NCBI GenBank assembly: GCA_030267565.1
Contig: BRXU01000040.1
Span: 868,001 to 932,000, forward strand
Source of the DNA: Pleodorina starrii
Lineage: Eukaryota > Chlorophyta > Chlorophyceae > Chlamydomonadales > Volvocaceae
Direction: 5' to 3'
Length of the DNA: 64,000 bases
In this document: piece by piece, positions 20,547 to 30,900 of the stretch
How the letters are laid out: each line of letters opens with the position of its first letter
Position numbering within the stretch: the stretch's first letter is position 1
Made by a program: the position numbers and the translations under genes
Notes under the pieces: model-generated
Seen by the model: the letters and a program-made list of their open reading frames with translations, nothing else
Databases searched by the model: none
What the model was told of the DNA's origin: nothing

Positions 20547-22432
20547 CTAGCGACCGCGGCGCCGCGGCGCTGCGTCACCCCAGCGCCGCTCCAGTGACTC
20601 CAGGCGGCCCAACATGGACCGGACCTCCCCCTGCCTGCCCGCCAGCTGTCGCCACAGCACCACAACGGTAACGGCCTGTCTCGCCGCCACCCACCCCAGC
20701 GCCAGCACCGCCACCAGCAGCACCCCCGCGTCCAGGTGGCGAGGCAGGAGGTACAGCAGGCAGTGCCACGCCGTGCGCCAAAGGCTTCCGGAGGAGGGCA
20801 GCAGGCCGCGCAGCCACTCCGCCACCGCCGCCGTCGCCGCCGTCGCCGCCGCCGCCGTCGCCGCCGTCGCCGTCGCCGTCGCCGCCGTTGCCGCCGTCTT
20901 CACCCTGCAGGAGCGAGGAGACGGGTTGCAGGGAGGGCCCAAACCCCTAAAGAAAGAAAGAAAGAAACCCTAAAACCCTAAAAACCCTAAAACCCTAAAA
21001 CCCCAAACCCCTAACGATACATGCAGCCTCCAAGCTCCAACACCGGGGGCCCACACCCGCCAGCCGCCGCCGCCATCAGTCCCAGCTCCCAGCTCCCAGG
21101 CAATCCCCGGATTCCGTTGCAGGATCTACGGGGGCGGCTCTCCGCCTGCATGCTGCCTGCGCTTTGTCGTCCTGCCCCTCATCCGAACCCCTTTCCGCGC
21201 AAACGAGCAATACACAGCTCCCTTACTCCGGATATACGTATCGACCCACCCGCCGCCACCGTCGTTGCCGCCCGCTGGCAGCGCCTGGCGGCCTCGCTCG
21301 CCCAGCCCCGCCGTTCCCGTCGTCGCCCCCAGCGATCGCTGCAACGCCCTCAGCTGCTCTTGCCGCTGCTCGTCGACCCTCACGCGCTCGACCGCGAGCC
21401 ACGTCGCCTGCTGCACCCGCCACATCCCCCGCTCGATCTCCGACAGGCGGGCGCCCACCGCCGCCGCCTGGTCGTTGGCCGCCGCGACCTGGCGGCGCAT
21501 CAGCGCCACGTCATCACTCGTGTGTGCTAGCGCCGCTGCTACGGCTACGGCAACTGCTAAGCACAACGCGTAAAGCAGCAGAGGCGACATCGGGGGCACC
21601 GTCTGCTGCCGCCGGCGGGCCGGGGGCGCGTGGGTGCGCGGGGGCTGCACCTCATCGAGAAGGGGGTGAGGCGACAGCTGCTGCTGCTCCTGCCTGCGCG
21701 GCGTGGCAGGTGGCGCATGCGGAGGCTGTGCCGTTTGGATCGGTGTCGGTCCCGTAAGCCGGCTGTTACCGGTATATGACTAGGCCAATCTGCGACCAGA
21801 TTCCCCCAGAATGGAATGGAATGGAATGGATTGGAGTGGAAGGGAAGGGAGTGGAATGGGTCTTCTGGGGATGCAGCGGAACACTGCACCGGTGCTGATC
21901 CCCTGCCCCGATCCCTCCCGTTTCCTTACCTTCCGGCCCTATGGCGGCCATCCAGCGGCCCCATCAGCCCCAGCGGCGGTGGCTCCCAGTTGGCCCACTC
22001 CGGGGGTCCAGCACCGCCGCCACCCGCCGCGAAGGCGGCTGGGGCGGCCGGCGCCCAATGCGGGCCAGCGGCCGGGTACATCGGCCCCTCTTCCGGCCAG
22101 CCGCCGAAGGCTGGGCCCCAGGCCCACCCACCATCGCCCCCGGCCGCTGCATGCGCATCCTCATAGGGGTACCCGTAGACGTCAGGGTAGGCTGCAGTCC
22201 GATGGGCGCTGAGCCAAGTGTGGCTCTGTTGGAGTGGCTCGTGCTGCCAGGGCCGCTGCCGTGGCAGCGGCGATGGAGGCAGCGGCGGCGTAGATGGGGA
22301 CTCGGGGCGCAACTTCCCGGGGGGGTCGACGGCATCGCAGCCAGGGTGGTGGTGGCAGGACCCGTTGTCAGTGGGCGCGCTCTCCTTACCGGAGGCCGGT
22401 GGGATGTTGAGCCGTCGTACGGCCAGGGAACC
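20547..22432 (-). CDS. membrane-anchored coiled-coil protein, gene 2 (three exons; 5' end not placed)
   Basis: Exons are 22432-21930, 21693-21250 and 20904-20547. Both joins are phase 2, giving 434 residues as joined. Exon 1 is Pro/Gly-rich and closely matches gene 1 in WAPAAPAAFAAGGGGAGPPEW and NWEPPP. Exon 2 holds a hydrophobic segment (LLLYALCLAVAVAVAAALA) and a coiled coil (ALMRRQVAAANDQAAAVGARLSEIE and following). Exon 3 holds an Ala/Thr-repeat linker, a second hydrophobic segment (GVLLVAVLALGWVAARQAVTVVV) and a short helix (EVRSMLGRLESLERRW). If the donor at 21249 is not used, the frame instead stops at 21126. A TGTAA signal just past 20547 and none near 21126 favour the three-exon form. 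Alternatively exon 3 belongs to a separate gene. The family is unknown to me. An in-frame upstream exon with a start codon was not found. Confidence 0.62.
20968..21000. repeat. interstitial telomere repeat (CCCTAAAA)4
   Basis: Four consecutive CCCTAAAA units, one with an extra A, equal TTTTAGGG on the minus strand. They are followed by degenerate CCCCAAACCCCTAAC. TTTTAGGG is the Chlamydomonas-type telomere repeat. The tract lies in the intron between exons 21693-21250 and 20904-20547. Confidence 0.85.
21809..21860. repeat. GGAAT-type pentamer tract
   Basis: Four GAATG/GGAAT pentamers decay into GGAGTGGAAGGGAAG, in the intron between the first two placed exons of gene 2. Confidence 0.7.
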
Positions 22433-22489
22433 CTGCGGGGTAAGGAGGGTTTACAGTCGGGAATGGAAACGGCGGCGCAGGGAGCGGCA

Positions 22490-22585
22490 GTCGTCATTGT
22501 GGTGGTGGTGTTGGTGTATTTGGTGGTGGTGGTGGTGGTATTGGTGGTGGTGGTGGTATTGGTGGTGGTGGTGGTATATTTAGAT
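22490..22585. repeat. GGT/GTG trinucleotide tract with ATT interruptions
   Basis: (GGT)n runs broken by ATT and GTATTT, upstream of the first placed exon of gene 2, probably intronic. Confidence 0.75.
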
Positions 22586-23482
22586 CCTGAGAAGGGGCAT
22601 ATAATGACATATGACATTTCTGCCCCAGCTGCCGCTGTCGCCCCCCGCAGGCAGACGCGGCGACGCACCAACAACGAACCGGTTGTGGAGCTGCGTGCGC
22701 GCAGAAGACCGCTGACGACGAAATAAACTCCGCCCTCTCTGCACTCCCTCTTTCTCTCTCGCACACACAACCATCGCACGTTCGCTCCATCCCACAGAGC
22801 AGCACACATCGCTCGCTTGTCCGCTCGTCCGCTACATACCGTTGAGATGACTGGCTGGCGCATCCGCCCACTCGGCCGGGCGAGGCGTGTATGAGCCTGT
22901 GGCTGGGTTCCTCAGGGTTGGTTGTGCTTAGGGCTGTGGACCGACTGCGCGTCCGCGTCCGCGTCTGCGACCCCGCTGCGGCTTCAGGGCGGTGGTGCTT
23001 CTGTCGGGACTTCCGAAGCCGTGTCCACACCGCCGGTCGCGTCGGATGGGATCCTCGTGTTCCGCGTCCGGACAAGGCGGAGCTACGGTAGTTGGGGGTT
23101 GCAAGAAATTTGGTCGTCAGGAGTGTGCGTTTGCCTCGCGGAGGCTATCCTTGGACCCTGCCGTATGGCGTCAAGAGTCCTTTTTTTGTTTGTTCCCTCA
23201 CGGGTCTCTGTGACCCGTGGGTCATTCAGCAGGCAGGCACACGTGGGGACAACCCTTTTTCCAGCAGGCGGGTACAACAAATTCCGTACACAAGCGGAAT
23301 ATTGCGCACTTTGCGGCGGCTGGATGCGACTATCGATGCAACTAGGTGTCAATGGTGTCAATGGCGCAAAGCCTCGCGGGGACCGAGGATGCTAGCGTAG
23401 GGTTGCCACCCACCATCGGCGTACCGACTAGCAGGAAGAGCCGGCAGCTGGGTCGGATGGTGAAGCTCACGTTCTTGTATTT
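22586..23482. other. unassigned; probably 5' region of gene 2 and spacer before U5 copy 2
   Basis: Open frames exist, but none joins to the gene 2 exon at 22432 with clear splice signals. The final part must include the U5 copy 2 promoter. No TATA or upstream element was identified. Confidence 0.4.
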
Positions 23483-23601
23483 ATCAGCGCTGAGCCGCCC
23501 ACGTTTCTCATATCTCTTTCGCCTTTTACTAAAGAGATCAGCGAGTGCGGCTCACGGAGGCGCATATCTGCACTTTTTGCAAGGCTATTGCCTTCCCCAA
23601 T
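23483..23601 (+). ncRNA. U5 spliceosomal snRNA, copy 2
   Basis: Differs from copy 1 at two positions over 119 bases. Here the outer stem is fully paired (TGAGCCGC with GCGGCTCA). Loop I CGCCUUUUACUA on the ATCTCTTT/AAAGAGAT stem, GTTTCTC, the Sm-like ACTTTTTGC and the 3' hairpin AAGGC-TATT-GCCTT are all intact. Sequence identity to copy 1 begins and ends sharply at the presumed transcript limits and the flanks are unrelated, so the copies are not one large duplication. It lies between membrane/coiled-coil genes 2 and 3. Confidence 0.88.
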
Positions 23602-24497
23602 ACAAGAACATAGACATATTTCTGAGCAAGTTATGAACGAATTTTTTGCACATACAGAGGGATTCCAATATTACAGCTGTCGCAAGAATTAAATTTTGGG
23701 TTCCCTCCCAAAATGCGGTTTGTGGCGCAAGGGGAGGCAAGCCTACTTGTTGCGGGAGACCTTTGACGGGGAGTTGTCAGCTCTAGGGTCTAGCGGTACA
23801 GGTGACTTAGTACGGCAGTTAAACAGTGTCTGCGGAGCACCGAGTTGGTGTTAGTTTTGTCGTCTTTTCTTGTTTGTTTGGCGGTTCAAATTATTGCGGC
23901 CTTAATCAACTTGCAGGCAATCGGCCTCGTTGTTACTTTCTCACGCTAGTACACGGTTTCGTCGAAACGTAGGCGCCTCGGCCACCCATGATGATTCCAC
24001 CTCCAAGCACAAAGCTTCGACTCCATCCCAAAGCTAACGAACCTGACCGTGTCAAACAAAACGCTTCAGGCTTCCTCTTACGGATGACCTAGCGCCCCAG
24101 GAGCGGTTCCTGTCCTCCTCCGCTATGCGCCGCCGCCGCATCAACAAACCAGCAAAACAGATCCAGCAGGGAATTCGTGCAACAGCGCCCGCCAAGCCCA
24201 GCAGCGCCGCCGTGCATGATGCCAGATCTTGCAAGCACTGTGGAGAGCGGTGCATAAATACCACTGCAGACCAAGTCACAAGTCAGCTTCGCTGAGCAAA
24301 CGGAGTAGACGAGTCCCAAAACAGCAGTGGGACCCGTGCGTGGTGTGTGTAGAATATACTCAAAAATGTCCTCGTGCTCTCCGCCCGCTGCCAACTGTTT
24401 AAATTGCCATGTACACGCCGTAAAAGCCATGAAAAGTCCCCCAGTCCCCCAGCTACGGCTGCCCCAACGCCCGTCTACATACCCAGCCGTAGTCCGC
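23602..24497. other. no convincing gene
   Basis: GC is lower than elsewhere. A 146-codon open frame on the minus strand (24529-24089) encodes a cysteine-containing protein with one hydrophobic patch. It has no family signature or splice support, so it is not called. Confidence 0.4.
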
Positions 24498-24502
24498 TTA
24501 CA
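24498..24502 (-). terminator. possible TGTAA poly(A)-type signal of membrane/coiled-coil gene 3
   Basis: TGTAA on the minus strand about 400 bases past the stop at 24905. Confidence 0.35.
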
Positions 24503-24904
24503 CTCAGTCCGGTCTACGTCTACTGGCAAAAGAACGAACGACTGGTATGAACAGGAATGAACAAAATGTCTAACTGCCTAACACCTTCCCACAGCCCGCC
24601 CTTCTTCCCGCTCATGCTGCCCGTCATCCTCTTTGCCGTCCAGCGGTTGTATGTGCTGGCACGCCCACGCACTGCCTGGGTCGGTTAGTTGCACTGCCTG
24701 GGTCGTTGGGTCGGTGGGTCAGCTCAACCTTGCCCCCTGACTTCTTCCGCACTTGCCACCTTTCAACCTTGCCGCCTTTCAACAGAATCTGGAAATCGCA
24801 ATGAGCCCCACTACTACTTCTGCCATACCCTAACTGCAGCTCCGCAACATTCCTTGCCTCCTCCCGCGCCCTCCACCCCATCATCCTCCCCGCGTACTCC
24901 CTCT

Positions 24905-26742
24905 TCATCCAAACCAGCCGTGCTTCCGCTGCGCCGGCAGCGCCAGCAATATCAGCTCCTGCTGCTCCTTCATCTGATGCGCCAGCGCCGCCTGGCTCTC
25001 AGCCCAGCGCTCCTTCACCGCCGCCAGCTCGCCGCGCAGACCGCCCAGCGTCGCCACCGCCGCACCCAGCTCCGCTTGCAGCTGGCCCAGCATGAAAGCC
25101 GCCCACACAGCACCGGCAGCCAGCACCAGCAGAAGAAGGAAGGAACGCGTGCGCTCCAGCACCCGGAAAAGATGACAGCGGAGCAGCAGCAGGAAGGAAC
25201 GCGTGCGCTCCAGCACCAGAGGGATACGATGGCGGAGCATCAGCAGGAAGGAACGTGTGCACTCCAGCACCAGAGGGAGACGATGGCGGAGCATCAGCAG
25301 GAGGGAACGTGTGCACTCCAGCACCAGAGGGATACGATGGCGGAGCATCAGCAGGAAGGAACGCGTGCGCTCCAGATTCAAGGGGAGACGACGGCGGAGC
25401 ATCAGCAGGAAGGAACGTGTGCACTCCAGCACCAGAGGGATACGATGGCGGAGCATCAACAGGAAGGAACGTGTACGCTCCAGCACCAGGGAGAGACGGC
25501 GGAGCATCAGCAGGAAGGAAGGCATGCGCTCCAGATTCAGGGGGAGACGACGGCGGAGCATCAGCAGGAAGGAACGTGTGCACTCAAGCACCAGGAGGAG
25601 ACGACGGTGGAGCATGGCGGGGGGTGCCATGCGCTTGGCGGCCAGCGTGAAAGCCACCCACACCACACCGGCAGCCAGCAGCAGCAGCAGCAGCAGTAAG
25701 AAACGTGCGCGCGTGCGCTCCAGTTCCGCACCCCGGCCGGCGGCAGCGGGGGTGAGGGCGGGGCCGGCGTCGCTGCAGAACGAGGTAGGTGAGGGTTGAT
25801 GGGTTGGGACTTCTGGGAAACACGAGTTAAGCGGCCTCATTCTAGCCATTCTTTCCTTTTCTTTTCCTTTTTTATCTTCTACCTATTGGTTGTCCTCTGA
25901 CATCCGAAAGATCCGACAGATACGGTAGATCCGACAGATATGACAGATACGGTAAATCCGACCGATTTGATGGATTCGACAGATCCGATAGATCCGAAAG
26001 ATCCGATAGGCTGACAGGCTTACTGCCAACCCATCACCGGCAGGGGCAAGCGGTGGGAACGGCTCCGCCGTAACCAATGCCAATGTCAATCGCTTTCTAG
26101 CTACAACCAAAGCCTCTGATAGATGGCCTATAGAGCCGCTGGCACCCAAGACCCAACCACTATCTCACTGTGTTCGCCGCAGTCTTGGCTCCTCCTCCGC
26201 AGCCATGCGGCCTGGCGCCAGCGCTGCCGCCGGCTGTTGCCGCGCTGCCGGCACCCCCGGCAGCAGGTGCTGACCCCCCTCTCCGACGCCGCAACCATCA
26301 TGGTGGAGGTGGTCCGCTGCGCGATCAGCCCGCCTTGGTGCTGCCGCTGGCAGCGGTGCGGGCTGCTGTGGCACAGCCCGCTGCAGCTGCGGTGCCAGCG
26401 TCGGCGGTGCCGCCGCGGCTGCGGCTGCGAGGGCGACCTTGGCTGGTTTGTTGGCGGCGCCGTCGTCCTCACCCGAGCGACGCTCATCGACCGTGACAGC
26501 CGCCTCCTCCGGGGTCGCCGGGTCGCTCTGCTCGTCCTCGCGCTCATCGTACTCCGCCAGCGGCTGGGCAGTGGCAGCTGGCGGCGTGGATTCCATTGCG
26601 GATGTCGCAGCCACAGCAGGCGCTTCGGACGACTGCGGCGGAGCGGTTGTTGCGGCGGCGGGGGCGGCCCCTGCCGCCGCCATCCGTGTCGCCGGTGGCG
26701 GCACCGCCCAGGCACCAGCCTCTCCCACGGTCTGCTGCCGCA
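24905..26742 (-). CDS. membrane/coiled-coil protein with internal 18-residue repeats, gene 3 (two exons; 5' end not placed)
   Basis: Exons are 26742-26169 and 25772-24905, joined in phase 2 with donor GTGAGA and acceptor TGCAG. This gives about 479 residues as joined. Exon 1 is Ala/Pro-rich with an acidic patch (EYDEREDEQSD). Exon 2 opens with a hydrophobic segment (RFLLLLLLLLAAGVVWVAFTL). Eight 17-18-residue repeats follow, of the type ERTRSFLLMLRHRIPLVL, then a second hydrophobic segment nearly identical in plan (SFLLLLVLAAGAVWAAFML), a coiled coil (LQAELGAAVATLGGLRGEL) and a C-terminus QQELILLALP like gene 1. Intron phase and position match genes 1 and 2, which supports homology. The repeats appear to be copies of the edge of the membrane segment. 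The strand choice rests on these matches, since the other strand is also open. Function and topology are unknown. Confidence 0.55.
25136..25618 (-). repeat. in-frame 54-bp minisatellite
   Basis: About nine tandem units of 54 bp (one is 51 bp), each translating to 18 (17) residues on the minus strand. All keep the reading frame of membrane/coiled-coil gene 3. Units differ by a few substitutions. Confidence 0.85.
25895..26020. repeat. 9-bp AGATCCGAY tandem repeat
   Basis: About twelve degenerate copies of AGATCCGAC/AGATACGGT/AGATCCGAT, inside the intron between the two exons of membrane/coiled-coil gene 3. Confidence 0.75.
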
Positions 26743-27895
26743 CTGAGTGAGCGCAGTTCCCGGCAATGAGTGAGCGCAGTTCCCGGGCGCAGTTCCCGGG
26801 CGAAATTTTGGAGGTCAGGCCGGCAATCAGCGGCGTTGCGCACGGGGGGATTCGTTCGTTGGGACGGCGGGCTGCAGGGCGGGGGGAAGGAGCTCAGGCT
26901 GAGATGGGTCGTGTTGCAAACAGGAGTCGACGGGAAACGGGGCTGCTTGCTTCATTGTCAGGGTAAACGCTAACCACGTAAGTAGCGGGTTGCAATCGAG
27001 GCCTCGATCTTCGCCCGGTCGGACGCGGACTTCGCAAGAAGGACGCGCATGCGCCCGTGCGTGTCCGCGACAGAGAAAACGCCTAGCAACCGTGTATGCG
27101 CACTTACTCTTCTGCCTGCCACGTCGGAACAATGTGGTCTGCTGTGCTACAGAACGTCCGCGGCGTTGGATGCTTGGGAGGAAGACAGTGTTGGACGCAT
27201 TAAAAGAACTGTGGGCGGGCCAAAAACCTGCTACTCACTTGCGTTGATAGAAAGCCCTCTGCTGAATACTATCGATATCTGTGGTCAGTCTATGCGTCCT
27301 TTTGCAGACCGCTCTAACGACACTATGTAAGGTTTTTTACTGCTGTTGTGTCGGGGTTGGAGGAGATCCGGCCGGCCCTTCCTGGCCCTTCTTACCGTAC
27401 CCAACCGCTGATAGCCCGTGGGTCGCAACGCACTTTTCGCCGCGTACTCCAACAAATACCGTCCGTCCCTAAATCCCACAGCACATTCTGTGCTTATAAT
27501 ATTTTATTGACGGACCGATTTATTATCTGGGCCCAAAAGGATCGCCGGTTGGCGCACAACGCAACTGACACTGCCGAAGCCCGTTATTACGGCCCGTTGA
27601 AGTCGCAGAGGTGCGTTATGAGCGGGTCCCTTACTGATGGGCTTTCTCCCTCAAGCTGGGTTTATATTATTTTGCGCTTGTATCACTAAACGGCATTTTG
27701 TTGAGGACGAGGCAGGCTCTGCAGCTACCGTAGCTACCCCTTGCCGACGGTTAACGGACGGGTAAACCGGTGAAGGCCTGCAGGAGGACAGCTGGCCCTG
27801 TGGGGTTGGGCCGTGAGGCCCTTTGCGCCCGCCTCGCCGCACGACCCCGTTTGGGTTCCCTAGTAGTGTTTGTCACAGTGGGCTCCAGGCCCCCA
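26743..27895. other. unique sequence between gene 3 and the satellite; no gene seen
   Basis: A GGGAACTGCGCTCACTCA string is directly duplicated at 26743-26785. The remainder becomes AT-richer and shows no coding or RNA family I recognise. The upstream exon and promoter of gene 3 probably lie in the first part. Confidence 0.45.
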
Positions 27896-27930
27896 CCCTT
27901 CTACGCCCTTCTGCGCCCGTCCGCACAAGT

Positions 27931-30900
27931 CTGCACCCGTCTGCGCCCTTCTACGCCCTTCTTCGCCCTTCTGCACCCGTCTGCGACCTTCTACGCCCGT
28001 CTGCGCCCGTCTGCGCCCGTCTGCGCCCGTCTGCACCCGTCTGCACCCGTCTGCGCCCGTCTGCGCTCTTTTACGCCCGTCTGCACCGGTCTGCACCCTT
28101 CTACGACCGTCTGTGCCCTTCTACGCCCTTTTGTGCCCTTCTGCGCCCGTCTGCACCCGTCTGCGCCCGTCTGCACCCGTCTGCGCCCGTCTGCGCCCGT
28201 CTGCGCCCGTCTGCACCCTTCTACGCCCTTCTGCGCCCGTCTGCGCCCGTCTGCACCCGTCTGCACCCTTCTGCGCCCGTTTGCGCCCTTCTACACCCTT
28301 TTGTGCCCTTCTGCGCCCGTCTGCACCCGTCTGCACCCTTCTGCGCCCGTCTGCGCCCGTCTGCGCCCGTCTGCGCCCGTCTGCACCCTTCTGCGCCCGT
28401 CTGCACCCTTCTACGCCCTTCTGCGCCCGTCTGCACCCGTCTGCGCCCGTCTGCGCCCGTCGGCGCCCGTCGGCGCCCGTCTGCGCCCGTCGGCGCCCGT
28501 CTGCACCCTTCTGTGCCCGTCTGCGCCCGTCTGCGCCCGTCTGCGCCCGTCTGCACCGGTCTGCACCCTTCTACGCCCGTCTGCGCCCTTCTACGCCCTT
28601 TTGTGCCCTTCTGCGCCCGTCTGCACCCGTCTGCGCCCGTCTGCGCCCGTCTGCGCCCGTCTGCGCCCGTCTGCGCCCTTCTACGACCGTCTGCGCCCTT
28701 CTACGCCCTTTTGTGCCCTTCTGCGCCCGTCTGCACCCGTCTGCGCCCGTCTGCGCCCGTCTGCACCCTTCTAAGCCCTTCTGCGCCCGTCTGCGCCCGT
28801 CTGCACCCGTCTGCACCCTTCTGCGCCCGTCTGCGCCCTTCTACGCCCTTTTGTGCCCTTCTGCGCCCGTCTGCGCCCGTCTGCACCCGTCGGCACCCTT
28901 CTGCGCCCGTCTGTGCCCGTCTGCACCTGTCTGCGCCCGTCTGCGCCCGTCTGCGCCCGTCTGCACCCTTCTGCGCCCGTCTGCACCCTTCTACGCCCTC
29001 CTGCGCCCGTCTGCACCCGTCTGCGCCCGTCTGCGCCCGTCTGCGCCCGTCTGCGCCCGTCTGCACCCTTCTGCGCCCGTCTGCGCCCGTCTGCGCCCGT
29101 CTGCGCCCGTCTGCACCGGTCTGCACCCTTCTACGCCCGTCTGCGCCCTTCTACGCCCTTTTGTGCCCTTCTGCGCCCGTCTGCACCCGTGTGCGCCCGT
29201 CTGCGCCCGTCTGCGCCCGTCTGCGCCCGTCTGCACCCTTCTGCGCCCGTCTGCACCCTTCTACGCCCTTCTGTGCCCGTTTGCACCCGTCTGCACCCGT
29301 CTGCACCCTCCTACGCCCTTTTGTGCCCGTCTGCGCCCGTCTGCACCCTACTGCGCCCGTCTAAGCCCGTCTGCACCCGTCTGCGCCCGTCTGCACCCGT
29401 CTGCGCCCGTCTATGCCCGTCTGCGCCCGTCTGCGCCCGTCTGCACCCTTCTGCGCCCTTCTGCGCCCGTCTGCGCCCGTCTGCGCCCGTCTGCGCCCGT
29501 CTGCGCCCGTCTGCACCCGTCTGCGCCCTTCTACGCCCTTCTTCGCCCTTCTGCACCCGTCTGCGACCTTCTACGCCCGTCTGCGCCCGTCTGCGCCCGT
29601 CTGCGCCCGTCTGCACCCGTCTGCACCCGTCTGCGCCCGTCTGCGCTCTTTTACGCCCGTCTGCACCGGTCTGCACCCTTCTACGACCGTCTGTGCCCTT
29701 CTACGCCCTTTTGTGCCCTTCTGCGCCCGTCTGCACCCGTCTGCGCCCGTCTGCACCCGTCTGCGCCCGTCTGCGCCCGTCTGCGCCCGTCTGCACCCTT
29801 CTACGCCCTTCTGCGCCCGTCTGCGCCCGTCTGCACCCGTCTGCACCCTTCTGCGCCCGTTTGCGCCCTTCTACACCCTTTTGTGCCCTTCTGCGCCCGT
29901 CTGCACCCGTCTGCACCCTTCTGCGCCCGTCTGCGCCCGTCTGCGCCCGTCTGCGCCCGTCTGCACCCTTCTGCGCCCGTCTGCACCCTTCTACGCCCTT
30001 CTGCGCCCGTCTGCACCCGTCTGCGCCCGTCTGCGCCCGTCGGCGCCCGTCGGCGCCCGTCTGCGCCCGTCGGCGCCCGTCTGCACCCTTCTGTGCCCGT
30101 CTGCGCCCGTCTGCGCCCGTCTGCGCCCGTCTGCACCGGTCTGCACCCTTCTACGCCCGTCTGCGCCCTTCTACGCCCTTTTGTGCCCTTCTGCGCCCGT
30201 CTGCACCCGTCTGCGCCCGTCTGCGCCCGTCTGCGCCCGTCTGCGCCCGTCTGCGCCCTTCTACGACCGTCTGCGCCCTTCTACGCCCTTTTGTGCCCTT
30301 CTGCGCCCGTCTGCACCCGTCTGCGCCCGTCTGCGCCCGTCTGCACCCTTCTAAGCCCTTCTGCGCCCGTCTGCGCCCGTCTGCACCCGTCTGCACCCTT
30401 CTGCGCCCGTCTGCGCCCTTCTACGCCCTTTTGTGCCCTTCTGCGCCCGTCTGCGCCCGTCTGCACCCGTCGGCACCCTTCTGCGCCCGTCTGTGCCCGT
30501 CTGCACCTGTCTGCGCCCGTCTGCGCCCGTCTGCGCCCGTCTGCACCCTTCTGCGCCCGTCTGCACCCTTCTACGCCCTCCTGCGCCCGTCTGCACCCGT
30601 CTGCGCCCGTCTGCGCCCGTCTGCGCCCGTCTGCGCCCGTCTGCACCCTTCTGCGCCCGTCTGCGCCCGTCTGCGCCCGTCTGCGCCCGTCTGCACCGGT
30701 CTGCACCCTTCTACGCCCGTCTGCGCCCTTCTACGCCCTTTTGTGCCCTTCTGCGCCCGTCTGCACCCGTGTGCGCCCGTCTGCGCCCGTCTGCGCCCGT
30801 CTGCGCCCGTCTGCACCCTTCTGCGCCCGTCTGCACCCTTCTACGCCCTTCTGTGCCCGTTTGCACCCGTCTGCACCCGTCTGCACCCTCCTACGCCCTT

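Noticed and set aside
24089..24529. 146-codon minus-strand frame
   Set aside because: No family feature, splice support or codon pattern strong enough to call. Listed only as part of an unassigned stretch.
24689..25699. 336-codon plus-strand frame rich in QQEGT repeats
   Set aside because: It is antisense to membrane/coiled-coil gene 3. The minus strand shows membrane and coiled-coil segments, splice phase and end sequence shared with two paralogues. The plus frame has none.
27501..27690. Possible structured RNA just before the satellite
   Set aside because: Read for U1, U2, U4, U6, U3, SRP and RNase P signatures; none was found.
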